In this document: positions 1 through 8,490 of the stretch, piece by piece
Position numbering within the stretch: the first letter of the stretch is position 1
Layout of the letters: each line of letters opens with the position of its first letter
Assembly: GCF_000183725.1 (NCBI RefSeq)
Contig: NC_014762.1
Span: forward strand, 2,046,001 to 2,110,000
DNA from: Sulfuricurvum kujiense DSM 16994
Lineage (GTDB): Bacteria > Campylobacterota > Campylobacteria > Campylobacterales > Sulfurimonadaceae
Direction: 5' to 3'
DNA: 64,000 bases
Position numbers and translations under genes: made by a program
Notes under the pieces: generated by a model
What the model was told of the DNA's origin: nothing
Databases searched by the model: none
The model's input: only the letters and a program-made list of their open reading frames with translations

Positions 1-70
1 CGGCTTCATTCTCTTTTGCAATATCCTCACACTGGGTTAACAGTGCCTGTACGATCGAATATTCATGCAT
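1..70 (-). CDS. hypA: HypA, hydrogenase nickel incorporation protein (N-terminal fragment)
   Basis: Only the first 23 codons lie in the window; the rest is past the left edge. The N-terminus reads MHEYSIVQALL, the highly conserved start of HypA, whose His2 is a nickel ligand in the family. HypA works with the HypB GTPase to insert nickel into the hydrogenase large subunit. The start codon overlaps the hypE stop by one base (TAATG), so the gene is the last visible member of the hypBCDEA run and is probably translationally coupled. The zinc-binding domain cannot be seen here. Confidence 0.9.
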   Translation of the reverse strand, partial: MHEYSIVQALLTQCEDIAKENEA

Positions 71-1062
71 TAACAGATCCTCGGTAGCAGTTCGCCGTTA
101 GGGGTCTCTAAAAAGCGAGAGGTCCCCCACGGACTTTTCAATATCACTTTTTTCGGGTATTTTTGGGTCACTTCACCCACAACCGAAGCCATGGCGCACA
201 CCTCAAAACTTTTCAGTATCTCCAATGCTTTTGCGGCAGAACCTTTTTTGATTGCCAGTACAAACGTCCCCTCATTCGCCAATGCCGTCGCTTCAAAACC
301 GAGCATCTCACAGATCCCTTTGACCTCATCGCTGATCGGGAGTTTCTCCTCGTCCACTTCGATGCAGACGTCGGACTGTCTCGCCCACTCGTTGAGCACC
401 GCCGCAACCCCTCCGCGGGTCGCGTCGCGCATCGCTGTAATCTCCACCCCCGCATCCAGAAGCGCTTTGACCTGCGGGTAGAGCGAATTGCAGTCGGAAC
501 GGAGCGTACTGCTCATCTCGATCCCCTCGCGCGCGGCGAAAATCGTCGCCCCGTGGCATCCGATGTCGCGGTTGATGAGGATAACGTCCTCTTCGCTCAC
601 GTTGTTCGAGCTGATCCCCGCTTGGACGATCTCGCCCAGACCCGTCGTGTTGATAAAAATCTTGTCCACACTCCCTTTCGGTACCACCTTCGTATCGCCG
701 CTGACGACCACCGCACCGTTGATGGCAAGCTCCGCTCTCATGCTCTCGACGATCCGCTCCAGCGATTCAACCTCAAACCCCTCTTCGATGATGACACTGC
801 ACGTCAAATACTTCGGCTTAGCCCCCATCATGGCTAGATCGTTACACGTACCGCATACCGCGAGCTTGCCGATGTCCGCCCCCGCAAAAAACAGCGGACT
901 CACCGTAAAGCTATCGGTCGTCATCGCCAGATTCCCGATCACCGCCGCATCTTCGCTCCGTTCCAAAATCTCGTTTTTAAAGGCTTTGTAAAATACCTTT
1001 TTGATTAGGTCGTTGTTCTCTTCGCCGCCGTTGCCTTGAGCAAGGGTTATTGTTTTAGTCAT
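70..1062 (-). CDS. hypE: HypE, carbamoyl phosphate-dependent cyanide-ligand synthase
   Basis: A 330-residue PurM/AIR-synthase-fold protein. HypE dehydrates the carbamoyl group that HypF places on its C-terminal cysteine, giving a thiocyanate that becomes the CN ligands of the [NiFe] active site. The sequence ends in the diagnostic PRIC, so the acceptor cysteine is present. The N-terminal part has the family's glycine-rich segment (AQGNGGEEN) and a later VSGDTKVV motif. Full family length. The start overlaps the hypD stop by four bases. It acts in the cytoplasm with HypF and the HypCD complex. Confidence 0.95.
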   Translation of the reverse strand: MTKTITLAQGNGGEENNDLIKKVFYKAFKNEILERSEDAAVIGNLAMTTDSFTVSPLFFAGADIGKLAVCGTCNDLAMMGAKPKYLTCSVIIEEGFEVESLERIVESMRAELAINGAVVVSGDTKVVPKGSVDKIFINTTGLGEIVQAGISSNNVSEEDVILINRDIGCHGATIFAAREGIEMSSTLRSDCNSLYPQVKALLDAGVEITAMRDATRGGVAAVLNEWARQSDVCIEVDEEKLPISDEVKGICEMLGFEATALANEGTFVLAIKKGSAAKALEILKSFEVCAMASVVGEVTQKYPKKVILKSPWGTSRFLETPNGELLPRIC

Positions 1063-2180
1063 ATCAAATTTCCGTATTTATAGTATGCCGAACACGCACC
1101 CTCGGAGCTGACCATACAACTCCCCACAGGGCTCGTCGGTTTACATGCCGTACCGAAGATACTGCACTGCGGCGGTGAGGCTTTCCCTTTCAGGATATCG
1201 CCGCAGATGCAGAGTTTGTGATCGTCGATCTCCTCTTTCGGCAGAACGGCATCGTAAATCTTCTCGGCGTTATATTTATCATACTCCGCTCTCAGACCCA
1301 GTCCGCTTTGGGGAATATCGCCCAGACCGCGCCAGCGGAAGTCCACTTTTTGAAAATATTTATCCACCATTGCCTGCGCTTTGAGATTCCCCTCGCGCGA
1401 TACGGCGCGATGGTATTCCACTTCGAGTTCACACCGGTTTTCGATGAACTGTTTGACGATCATACTGATCGACTGCATCACGTCCACCGGCTCGAATCCG
1501 CTGACAACGACCGGTTTTCCCCAATCGCGCGGGAACTCTTCGTAGATTTTGCTTCCGCTGATGACACTGACGTGAGAGGGCCCCAAAAACGCATCGATGA
1601 TGCACGCCTCGTCGCTGATGAGCGCACGCATCGGTTCGGGTACGGTGACGTGGTTGAGATGCAAGAGAATATTTGGTATATCCTCCTTTATCACCGTGTC
1701 CAAAAGGGCTGCCGTCATCGGGGTCGTCGTCTCAAATCCTATGGCAAAGAAGATAACCGTTTTATCGGGGTTCTCTTTGGCGATCTTCAAGCAATCCAGA
1801 GGCGAGTAGACGAAACGGACATCCGAGCCCTTGCTCCGTGCGTCCTGCAGACTTCCGTTGCTGCCGGGGACTTTGATCATATCGCCCAGCGTCACCAAAA
1901 TGACGTTAGGCTGCTGAGAGAGCACATAGGCATGGTCAATCCGCTCTTTGGGCATGATGCACACGGGGCATCCCGGACCGTGTACGAATTTGATATTCTC
2001 AGGCAACAATTGCAAAATACCGTATTTCATAATGGTATGGGTATGCCCACCGCACACCTCCATGATATTGATCGTACGGGAGAGCTTTTGCGCATCGGTC
2101 GCGATCACTTTTTGATACCCTTTAATCACATCGGGATCGCGAAATCCGTCGTAAAGGTCTTTGAGTTGGAGAGAACTCAT
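1059..2180 (-). CDS. hypD: HypD, hydrogenase Fe(CN)2CO assembly protein
   Basis: A 373-residue iron-sulfur protein that, together with HypC, is the scaffold on which the Fe(CN)2CO group is built. Conserved family motifs are visible: EVCGGHTHTI around residue 42-50 (Cys43), HGPGCPVC around 67-74, a GFETTTP segment, and a C-terminal cysteine cluster starting CICGDILKG that holds the 4Fe-4S cluster. The start overlaps the hypC stop by four bases, so the genes are translationally coupled. Nothing about its length or motifs is unusual. Confidence 0.96.
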   Translation of the reverse strand: MSSLQLKDLYDGFRDPDVIKGYQKVIATDAQKLSRTINIMEVCGGHTHTIMKYGILQLLPENIKFVHGPGCPVCIMPKERIDHAYVLSQQPNVILVTLGDMIKVPGSNGSLQDARSKGSDVRFVYSPLDCLKIAKENPDKTVIFFAIGFETTTPMTAALLDTVIKEDIPNILLHLNHVTVPEPMRALISDEACIIDAFLGPSHVSVISGSKIYEEFPRDWGKPVVVSGFEPVDVMQSISMIVKQFIENRCELEVEYHRAVSREGNLKAQAMVDKYFQKVDFRWRGLGDIPQSGLGLRAEYDKYNAEKIYDAVLPKEEIDDHKLCICGDILKGKASPPQCSIFGTACKPTSPVGSCMVSSEGACSAYYKYGNLI

Positions 2181-2470
2181 GGGGCTTCTCGGCTAGGGCA
2201 GTTGTCATCATCCAGCACCATCTGCCGCCGCTCTTCTTCATCCAGTTTTTCGAGTATCTCCTGATACACCCGCAGCGATTCGAGGGCATCCTCTTCGTCA
2301 ATCTTGTTCATGATAAATCCGATATGAAGCAGTACGTAATCGCCGATAGCAACGGAGCCCTCTTCCATCAGATCCAATCCTGCGGTGCGCTGAACCCCCA
2401 TCGTATCGACGGTTGCAACATTTTGTTCCGTGTCAATACTGACCACTTTTGAGGGGATAGATAAACACAT
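2177..2470 (-). CDS. hypC: HypC/HupF family hydrogenase assembly chaperone
   Basis: A 97-residue protein with the invariant start MCLSIPSKV. Cys2 (after removal of Met1) and the following His/Pro region carry the iron precursor in complex with HypD and hand it to the apo large subunit. A VDTMGVQR segment follows, as in other HypC proteins. The C-terminal tail is acidic and somewhat longer than in E. coli HypC. Only one hypC is present for four different large subunits in this window, so it must either serve several of them or be supplemented elsewhere in the genome. Confidence 0.95.
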   Translation of the reverse strand: MCLSIPSKVVSIDTEQNVATVDTMGVQRTAGLDLMEEGSVAIGDYVLLHIGFIMNKIDEEDALESLRVYQEILEKLDEEERRQMVLDDDNCPSREAP

Positions 2471-2472
2471 AT

Positions 2473-3345
2473 TCAGTTTCTCATCTTTCGTTTAAATTCG
2501 ATCCATTCGATCACCCTTTTTACGGATGCGTCATCGTTGATATTGACCTCTAAAATATCGACGTTCGGTTTGATCTTTCTAGCTTCCGCTTTCTCACGCT
2601 CAATATCGTATTTGAAATACGGCAACAGATCGGTTTTAGTGATAAGTATGAGATCGGCCGCTCGGAACATCACCGGATATTTGGCGATTTTGTCTTCCCC
2701 CTCCGGGATGGAGACGAGGACGATATTAAGATGCGATCCCACATCGTAGCTCGCTGGACAAACCAGATTTCCGACGTTCTCGATAAAACAGACATCCAAA
2801 GGCTCTAACGGTAAATCATGCAGCCCTTCGTGAACCATAAAGGCATCCAGATGGCATGCGCTCCCCGTCTGAATCTGAACGGCAGGAATCCCTTTGGCTT
2901 TTAAACGATCAGCATCGCGCGACGTCTCCAGATCCCCCTCGACTACCCCGTATTTAAACGGAGCCAAATCGGCCATTTTTTCCAACAGGGTCGTTTTTCC
3001 GCTCCCCGGCGAGCTCATTAGGTTAATTGCCAAAACGCCGTGTTCATTGAAATGTTCGCGGTTATGATGCGCTTCGTGATCGTTCTTGTCCAAAATCTTT
3101 TTAATGACCTCAATCGTTTTTTTATCGTTCAGCTGCGGATTATGATGCAGTGTCTCATGTGCCGCCTGATGGGCATGTGAATGCTCTCCGTGGTCGTGGT
3201 GGTGATGCCCGCCGTCGTGGTCGTGTTCGCCTGAATCATGCTCGTGATCGTGTACATGGGTATACTCTCTGCCGAATTCGTCCACATGGGTATGCCCGTG
3301 CTGGTGTTTATTTGTCGTTATGGAACATCCGCAATCTTTACACAT
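2473..3345 (-). CDS. hypB: HypB, nickel-binding GTPase with histidine-rich N-terminus
   Basis: A 290-residue SIMIBI-class GTPase that delivers nickel with HypA. The start MCKDCGC matches the high-affinity C-x2-C-G-C nickel motif. It is followed by about 60 residues very rich in His and Asp, a likely nickel storage or buffering tail. The P-loop SSPGSGKTTLL lies near residue 112, and switch and guanine-recognition motifs (ENVGNLVCP, TKTDLLP) follow. It has a clear AAAGGAT ribosome site. It is the first hyp gene and stands directly downstream of the nickel/cobalt transporter operon, with a hairpin repeat between them. Confidence 0.96.
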   Translation of the reverse strand: MCKDCGCSITTNKHQHGHTHVDEFGREYTHVHDHEHDSGEHDHDGGHHHHDHGEHSHAHQAAHETLHHNPQLNDKKTIEVIKKILDKNDHEAHHNREHFNEHGVLAINLMSSPGSGKTTLLEKMADLAPFKYGVVEGDLETSRDADRLKAKGIPAVQIQTGSACHLDAFMVHEGLHDLPLEPLDVCFIENVGNLVCPASYDVGSHLNIVLVSIPEGEDKIAKYPVMFRAADLILITKTDLLPYFKYDIEREKAEARKIKPNVDILEVNINDDASVKRVIEWIEFKRKMRN

Positions 3346-3378
3346 AGTTATATCCTTTTAATTTTATTTAATATCTCC

Positions 3379-3440
3379 AAACCGGCAAAGCCGGTTTGAA
3401 TAGCAGGGACAATTTTGTCCCTTGCAACCCCCTGAAGCTT
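3379..3440 (-). repeat. Double-hairpin intergenic repeat, copy 1
   Basis: Between the transporter ATPase and hypB lie two adjacent hairpins. One has perfect 8-bp arms (3379-3397, AAACCGGC with an AAA loop). The other has 8-bp arms AGGGACAA (3405-3422). They are followed on the plus strand by AACCCCCTGAAGCTT. The second hairpin and this flank recur at 10,963-10,994 downstream of hypF. This looks like a dispersed repeat and may also attenuate transcription from the transporter genes into hypB. Confidence 0.7.
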
Positions 3441-3462
3441 TTCACAAAATGCGAAAGACTCA

Positions 3463-4173
3463 TCATATTATGAGTCCAGCTCGGGTGAGGAGATCGATTT
3501 CATAAGCGTTTTCACTTGTCCCGTCGTACAAGATTTTACCTTTTTCGTCCAAGATGATGACACGTTCGCCCAATTTCGGTGCGATTGCCAGATTGTGCGT
3601 CGCCGTGACCGTCGTAATGTTCAGCGCGGCAATCATATCCATAAATTTGGCGGTGCTTGCCGGATCCAAAGCGCTCGTCGGCTCATCGAGCAGCAACACT
3701 TTAGGCGAAAGAGACATCACGCAGGCAAGTGCGAGTTTTTGTTTTTGTCCGCCGCTGAGCTTGAACGGGACGCTGTTCAGATACGGTGTCAACCCGAACA
3801 CATCGGCGTAATTACGAACCCGCGCATCGATATCATCAAATCCTAACTGACGGGAGCCGAAGGCAATCTCATCATAGACGCTCGGATTAAACAGCATCGC
3901 ATCGATATTCTGAAATACAAGCCCGACACTGCGACGAAAATACTCGTTTGTAGCCTTATCTTTCAGTGCTTTTTTAGTGAGCGGAGTGTTTTCAAAAAGC
4001 AGCTCTCCGCTGTCTGGGATGACTAATGCGTTGAGCATTTTGAGCAGCGTGCTTTTTCCGCTCCCGTTGACCCCCAACAGCACAACTTTTTCACCCTCCT
4101 CGATACGCAGGTTCAGGTTTTCAAAAATGGTATCGCCGTCTCGTTTGAGTGTGACATTTTCGACTCTAAACAT
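3463..4173 (-). CDS. cbiO: CbiO-type ATPase of nickel/cobalt ECF transporter
   Basis: A 236-residue ABC ATPase. Walker A is LLGVNGSGKST near residue 33, the signature is LSGGQKQK, and Walker B is VLLLDEPTSALD followed by a switch histidine (TATHN). It energises uptake of a divalent metal by the neighbouring CbiQ and CbiM proteins. It overlaps cbiQ by eight bases. Its place between cbiQ and hypB makes nickel the likely substrate; the sequence alone does not separate nickel from cobalt. A single ATPase probably forms a homodimer, as is usual for this subclass. Confidence 0.93.
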   Translation of the reverse strand: MFRVENVTLKRDGDTIFENLNLRIEEGEKVVLLGVNGSGKSTLLKMLNALVIPDSGELLFENTPLTKKALKDKATNEYFRRSVGLVFQNIDAMLFNPSVYDEIAFGSRQLGFDDIDARVRNYADVFGLTPYLNSVPFKLSGGQKQKLALACVMSLSPKVLLLDEPTSALDPASTAKFMDMIAALNITTVTATHNLAIAPKLGERVIILDEKGKILYDGTSENAYEIDLLTRAGLII

Positions 4174-4714
4174 GAAAACCTCTTGATTTCATCGCCTCGT
4201 AATTCTCTTTGCTCTCTCTGATGTTTTTGTCTAAAAATCCGGCAATTGCGGAACCCAAGTAATCGTAAATCTGATGCCGTGTCGGTTTTTTGAGCGTTCT
4301 GGATTTAAGCGCGTCGGTATAATCGCCGTACGCTCTTTGCATCGTCATGATTTTCGAGACGCTTAAAACCAGTAAAAAACTCAAATCTTTCGAAAAGGCG
4401 ACCGCTTCATACACATTGACCCGGCTCGTAAACAACAGGGTCAAAAATACCATATCGAACGAGCGCAGGTTGACAGTCAGAAAATAGTGCCAAAACGGCT
4501 GGTGCTGCATATAAAGCATTGCCGAATAACTCAGAGTAATCAACATCGAGAACAAAGCGACCAATATCAATGATCTGCGCATAAGGGCAAAAACCGATCT
4601 GCCTGACATCAGCATCAAGATGATAAGAGCCGCTATCAAAGGTTCATAGCTCTTCATCGTCGATAGTGCGATGAGTGCAACAATATACAAAATAAAAGTA
4701 GTTTTAGCTTGCAC
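4166..4714 (-). CDS. cbiQ: CbiQ-type transmembrane (EcfT) component, short form
   Basis: A 182-residue membrane protein with about five predicted helices, shorter than the common 220-260 residues. Near the C-terminus are two coupling segments of the EcfT type, DALKSRTLKK and EAMKSRGF, which in the family contact the ATPase subunits. Its start overlaps the upstream small subunit by 11 bases. It transmits ATP hydrolysis by CbiO to substrate release from CbiM. The reduced length is seen at the N-terminal side; the coupling region is intact, so it is probably functional. Confidence 0.85.
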   Translation of the reverse strand: MQAKTTFILYIVALIALSTMKSYEPLIAALIILMLMSGRSVFALMRRSLILVALFSMLITLSYSAMLYMQHQPFWHYFLTVNLRSFDMVFLTLLFTSRVNVYEAVAFSKDLSFLLVLSVSKIMTMQRAYGDYTDALKSRTLKKPTRHQIYDYLGSAIAGFLDKNIRESKENYEAMKSRGFHV

Positions 4715-5006
4715 GTTTTGCCGATTTTTTAATTATTGCCATGACTGCAAAGAGCAAACCCGCACCGATAGCGGCGCTGATCCACGTCGATACCAAAGCA
4801 CTGACTCCGCTGATTTCATAATCGGGAATAAACGCCGCAATCAAAGGTTTTGTCTGTTCAATGGATTGAGGAACATAGCCTATCATCGCTTGGATTTCCT
4901 CCGCACTCCATTCGCCCCATGCCGGACCTTCAGCGATAAGACCGAGCGGGGTGAGTGCGATTGCCGCCAGGATAAAAATCAACAGATATTTTTTAGTTTG
5001 ACTCAT
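4704..5006 (-). CDS. CbiN/NikN-like small membrane subunit (PDGLE-type)
   Basis: A 100-residue protein with an N-terminal helix (LLIFILAAIALTPLGL), an extracytoplasmic middle containing GPAWGEWS and GYVPQSIE, and a C-terminal helix. This layout and the GEWS/GYVP segments match the additional component of nickel/cobalt ECF systems, which is needed for metal insertion into the M subunit. It overlaps the cbiM stop by four bases and the cbiQ start by 11. The literal PDGLE sequence is not conserved, so the family assignment rests on topology, motifs and context. Confidence 0.75.
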   Translation of the reverse strand: MSQTKKYLLIFILAAIALTPLGLIAEGPAWGEWSAEEIQAMIGYVPQSIEQTKPLIAAFIPDYEISGVSALVSTWISAAIGAGLLFAVMAIIKKSAKRAS

Positions 5007-5671
5007 CCCAATACCTCTTTATGTGAAATTTGGTGGGTCATCTTTTCAAGAAACCGCATGACCAACATGGTGGCAAATCCCTCTACGACACCGAAAAAAA
5101 GTAGATGAGACCCGACAACGGCAGGGATCGTCACCTCCAACCCGAACGGAAAATAGATCGGATGACCGGCGCTATCGACGCCCAACAGCGGCTGAATACC
5201 CAAAGCCACGGCAACCACAACGGATGCGAATACGATACTGCTCCACCCTGTCAAAAACAATGCAATGGTATTGTTCATTCTGTTTTTGAGGAGTTTATGG
5301 ACATAAAATGCACTAAACGAAGCAACAAAGCCCATTGCCAAAGAATTGATCGCAAATACGCTCAGCCCCCCGTCACCGAAAATAAGTGCCTGTATAAACA
5401 GCGTCAGCGATAAGCAAAAAGCTGCCACCCACGGCCCGAACAGTATCGCCAAAATCGCTGCCCCGATAGCATGTCCGCTGGTTCCTCCCGGAATCGGAAT
5501 ATTAAACATCATGACGACAAAAGAGAAAGCGGTAAGAGATGATAGAAGTGCAAAAGATTCATCGTTGATAGCCTCCTTGGTTTTTTTAAAAGCCACAACC
5601 AAAAGAGGAATAGCCGCAACGGTTGCCGGGATATAGGTTAAGGGTGATATAAAGCCGTCGGGAATATGCAT
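5003..5671 (-). CDS. cbiM: CbiM/NikM substrate-binding membrane protein (nickel/cobalt)
   Basis: A 222-residue membrane protein starting MHIPDGF, the invariant N-terminus of this family, in which the amino group and His2 are direct metal ligands. A conserved GGTSGHAIGAA segment with a further histidine follows near residue 80, and about six to seven helices are evident. First gene of the transporter operon; its ribosome site AAGGAGCG lies five to six bases upstream. A palindrome close to the start codon resembles one in front of hydA. Since hyp genes follow, nickel supply to hydrogenases is the likely role. Confidence 0.93.
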   Translation of the reverse strand: MHIPDGFISPLTYIPATVAAIPLLVVAFKKTKEAINDESFALLSSLTAFSFVVMMFNIPIPGGTSGHAIGAAILAILFGPWVAAFCLSLTLFIQALIFGDGGLSVFAINSLAMGFVASFSAFYVHKLLKNRMNNTIALFLTGWSSIVFASVVVAVALGIQPLLGVDSAGHPIYFPFGLEVTIPAVVGSHLLFFGVVEGFATMLVMRFLEKMTHQISHKEVLG

Positions 5672-5684
5672 AAACGCTCCTTAC

Positions 5685-5698
5685 TGAATCATTATTCA
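5685..5698. promoter_or_regulatory. Candidate TetR-type operator upstream of cbiM
   Basis: The 14-bp site TGAATCATTATTCA has perfect 5-bp arms TGAAT/ATTCA. It lies between a candidate -10 box (TATAAT on the minus strand, 5710-5715) and the cbiM ribosome site, just past the predicted transcription start. A related site lies at the same kind of position before hydA (19,002-19,015). This geometry suits a repressor. Alternative: the minus-strand TATAATT-N12-AATAATG overlapping it loosely resembles a Helicobacter NikR site, with a spacing one base too long. Confidence 0.45.
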
Positions 5699-5718
5699 TC
5701 TTTGAGGTAATTATAGAT

Positions 5719-5792
5719 GTTTTAACTATAGGCAAGTTTAAAAAAATCATTTCTTAGTTATTTTTAGGACTAAAAGATACGTTTTAACTATA
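5719..5792. repeat. Two direct copies of GTTTTAACTATA upstream of the nickel transporter
   Basis: The 12-bp sequence GTTTTAACTATA occurs exactly at 5719-5730 and 5781-5792, 62 bp apart (about six helical turns), in the 141-bp gap between the multicopper oxidase gene and cbiM. Both copies are upstream of the candidate -10 box of cbiM, as expected for paired regulator sites. No regulator can be assigned. Confidence 0.4.
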
Positions 5793-5812
5793 AAAAGTAC
5801 AAATAGTACCTT

Positions 5813-7147
5813 TTACAGTTTACGGGCGATACTTCCCTTGGGATGAGAGTACCATCCCGGATCGGAATAGTCATCTTTGGGCTGATTTTTGCGCACTTTG
5901 ACAAGGGTGAACATTCCCCCCATCTCGATAGGTCCGAACGGACCTTTCCCGGTCATCATCGGCAAAGTATTTTCCGGCAGTTTCATCCCCATCTCCGCCA
6001 TATCCTGCATCTCCGCCATTCCGTTTTTTCCCATCGGCATGTACATATAGTTCGGCATCAGATCGCTGATTTTTTCGGTAAGATCGTCTTGCTTCACTCC
6101 AATCATGTTCGGAACGCTATGCCCCATAGGCCCCATCGTATGATGCGACTTATGACAATGCAGTGACCAGTCTCCCTCTTCGGTGGCGACAAATTCAAAC
6201 GCTCTCACTTGCCCCACTCCGATATCAATGGTCACTTCAGGCCACCTCGCATTTTTAGGTACCCATCCTCCGTCGGTACATGTTACCTCGAACGGATGTC
6301 CGTGCATATGGATCGGATGGTTTGTCATCGTTAGATTTCCGACACGGATACGGACACGATCACCTACCCTTACATTCATGGAATCGATCCCCGGAAAAAC
6401 ACGACTATTAAAACTCCAGATATTAAACTCGGTCATCGTCGAGGGGTTTGGGGTATACGTCCCCGGCGCTACGTCATAGCTGGCAAGGAGAAAACAAAAA
6501 TCCCGATCCACTTTATGAGATTGCGGTTTTTTCGGATGAACGATAAACATCCCCATACACCCCATCGCCATCTGAACCATCTCATCGGCATGGGGGTGAT
6601 ACATAAAGGTTCCGCTTTGACGAAGGGTAAATTCATAAACATAGGTTTCGCCGGGGGCGATAGCCCTCTGCGTCAATCCGCCGACGCCGTCCATTCCGTT
6701 CGGGAGTATCAACCCGTGCCAGTGGATCGTCGTGTGTTCGGGAAGCTTGTTTGAAACGATCAGCCGCACCCGATCCCCCTCCACCGCTTCGATTGTCGGT
6801 CCGGGCGAAGTGCCGTTGTAGCCCCAGCAGTTCACGACCATACCCGGTGCAAACTCCCGTACTACCGGCTCGGCGATTATATGAAACTCTTTCACCCCCT
6901 CTTTCATTTCATAGGGGAGATTCCAGCCGTTGAGGGTTACTACGGGATTGTAGCTCTTCCCCTCTTTCGGGGTGATGAGCGTAGCGGGAGAGAGGACTCT
7001 TTTAGGATCGTTTACGAGGGTAAGCTGGCGTTTTTTCCCTTCATGTCCCGCGTGGTCATGTTCGGAGGCTTTGAGATTCGGGCTCAGTGCCGCGGATGCG
7101 ATCAATGCCGCACCCAAACCTAAAAAATCGCGTCTATCGTGTCTCAT
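5813..7147 (-). CDS. Tat-exported multicopper oxidase (CopA/CueO type)
   Basis: A 444-residue multicopper oxidase. A twin-arginine signal (RRDFLG at residues 5-10, then a hydrophobic stretch) targets it to the periplasm. All copper motifs are present: HWHG, YHPHAD, HPIHMHGH and HCHKSHH followed by a methionine (type 1 site). Between the last motifs and the end is a methionine-rich stretch (YMYMPMG, MAEMQDMAEMGM) of the kind that binds Cu(I) in copper-resistance oxidases. It probably oxidises Cu(I) in the periplasm. It is the last gene of a four-gene copper operon and follows the TolC-type gene directly. Confidence 0.92.
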   Translation of the reverse strand: MRHDRRDFLGLGAALIASAALSPNLKASEHDHAGHEGKKRQLTLVNDPKRVLSPATLITPKEGKSYNPVVTLNGWNLPYEMKEGVKEFHIIAEPVVREFAPGMVVNCWGYNGTSPGPTIEAVEGDRVRLIVSNKLPEHTTIHWHGLILPNGMDGVGGLTQRAIAPGETYVYEFTLRQSGTFMYHPHADEMVQMAMGCMGMFIVHPKKPQSHKVDRDFCFLLASYDVAPGTYTPNPSTMTEFNIWSFNSRVFPGIDSMNVRVGDRVRIRVGNLTMTNHPIHMHGHPFEVTCTDGGWVPKNARWPEVTIDIGVGQVRAFEFVATEEGDWSLHCHKSHHTMGPMGHSVPNMIGVKQDDLTEKISDLMPNYMYMPMGKNGMAEMQDMAEMGMKLPENTLPMMTGKGPFGPIEMGGMFTLVKVRKNQPKDDYSDPGWYSHPKGSIARKL

Positions 7148-8490
7148 TAAAGTTTCCCCCCTATCGTGTACTCCAAATCGGCCTGCGCTTTTTGGACTTC
7201 TCCCCGTGCATCGAGCGCTTCCATTTTTGCCTCGCCTGCACGCCGCTGATCTTCGAGCAGTTCGTAAATGCCGTCCAGCATACCGTTATACATCAGCTGT
7301 GTCTCTTCTAATATCTGCTGATTGGTTTGCACTATCACCTCATCGTACGAATGCGCGATATCATACGTATATCGAAGATGCGCATACCCCTCACGTACCT
7401 CTGAACGGATATTAACCGCACGTTCATAAAGTTGATGGACGCTTTGATTGTAGATGGCCTGCGCTTTGCTCACCCGTGCCTGCCCAAAATCAAAAATCGG
7501 AATGGGAAGTTTTATCCCAAAGGTATTAAACCGCTTTTCACCCGTTGTTTTTTCACTCTCGAGCGAAAGTTCAAGCTCGTCTACAAAACGTGTTTTCTCA
7601 CTGTATCCGGCCTGTGCTGCGGCGTAATCGACCGATTTCATCGCACTGCGCATATCAAGGCGGTTGGCAATCGCACGTTTTTCCAACCCGGATTCTGTAA
7701 CGGCCGGCTCGGTACGTTTTAGGGATTCTGTGCTCAGGGTATAATAGGTCTGCTCTCCGTAGAGCCCCAATGTTTTATTTAAGGCTTCGCGCGCCGCAGC
7801 GTTTTCGCGAGAGAGCTTGATCGATTCGATACGGGCACGTTCATAGCTCTCTTGAATTCTGAGCATATCCCTTTTCGAAAGATTTCCAGCGGTATATTGG
7901 CGAACTGCGAGCTGTAGTGAAGCCTCATGCGATTTTAGAATAGGACCGAAAAGGGCTACTTTTTCTTCCGACACGCGCGCATCTATGTAGCTCTTCTTTG
8001 CATCTCTCGCACTGCGTAATACACTATCCCCGACCGTGAGTATAGCCTCTTCGAGGGCCAAGCCCCCGAGTTCACGCCGAAGAGGGATCCAAAGAAGATC
8101 CAAAAAGGCTATTTCTACACTGATTGTCGACGTGCTCGCACCGTTACTTCGACCGATACTGTAGCCCAAAAGAGGATTACGCATCAATCCCGCTTCCACC
8201 AACTCGCTCTGAGCTATACCGATATTTTCATAACTTTGCTGCAATGCGCGGTTATTGATCAGCATAATCCGCAAAGCATCTTCTTGAGTCAAAGGTTTCG
8301 ATAAAAGCGCTCGTACACTTTCATCGACGCTTTGCGCTTCTTGAGCCGTTTTGATCCATTGCAGATTGTTAACTCCTTGCTCCGCGGTTAGCTGATTGAC
8401 AGAGTCAAATGCCTCTTTTTGAGAGATGGCCGAACATCCCGAGAGGATAAATAATGCCGCTAACGATGTACTAACCGTTCTTGCTACCAT
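7147..8490 (-). CDS. TolC/CusC-family outer-membrane efflux lipoprotein
   Basis: An outer-membrane factor of about 447 residues. The start at 8490 is preferred over one 48 bases upstream: a strong GGAGG lies seven bases before it, and the protein then begins MVARTVSTSLAALFILSGC, a lipoprotein signal with lipobox LSGC. The rest has the long alpha-helical repeats of the TolC/CusC family (for example LRSARDAKKSYIDARV and a repeat-like SEVREGYAHLRYTYD). It should form a periplasm-spanning export duct. It overlaps the preceding small gene by a few bases. No RND pump or adaptor gene accompanies it here. Confidence 0.88.
   Translation of the reverse strand: MVARTVSTSLAALFILSGCSAISQKEAFDSVNQLTAEQGVNNLQWIKTAQEAQSVDESVRALLSKPLTQEDALRIMLINNRALQQSYENIGIAQSELVEAGLMRNPLLGYSIGRSNGASTSTISVEIAFLDLLWIPLRRELGGLALEEAILTVGDSVLRSARDAKKSYIDARVSEEKVALFGPILKSHEASLQLAVRQYTAGNLSKRDMLRIQESYERARIESIKLSRENAAAREALNKTLGLYGEQTYYTLSTESLKRTEPAVTESGLEKRAIANRLDMRSAMKSVDYAAAQAGYSEKTRFVDELELSLESEKTTGEKRFNTFGIKLPIPIFDFGQARVSKAQAIYNQSVHQLYERAVNIRSEVREGYAHLRYTYDIAHSYDEVIVQTNQQILEETQLMYNGMLDGIYELLEDQRRAGEAKMEALDARGEVQKAQADLEYTIGGKL

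Noticed and set aside
1218-2264. A 348-codon plus-strand frame opposite hypD
   Set aside because: hypD has all family motifs in this interval and is overlapped by its operon partners; the antisense frame has no ribosome site or recognisable domain.
5690-5716. A NikR operator before the nickel transporter
   Set aside because: Only one arm and most of the second match the Helicobacter consensus and the spacing is 12, not 11; it is kept only as an alternative in the operator entry.
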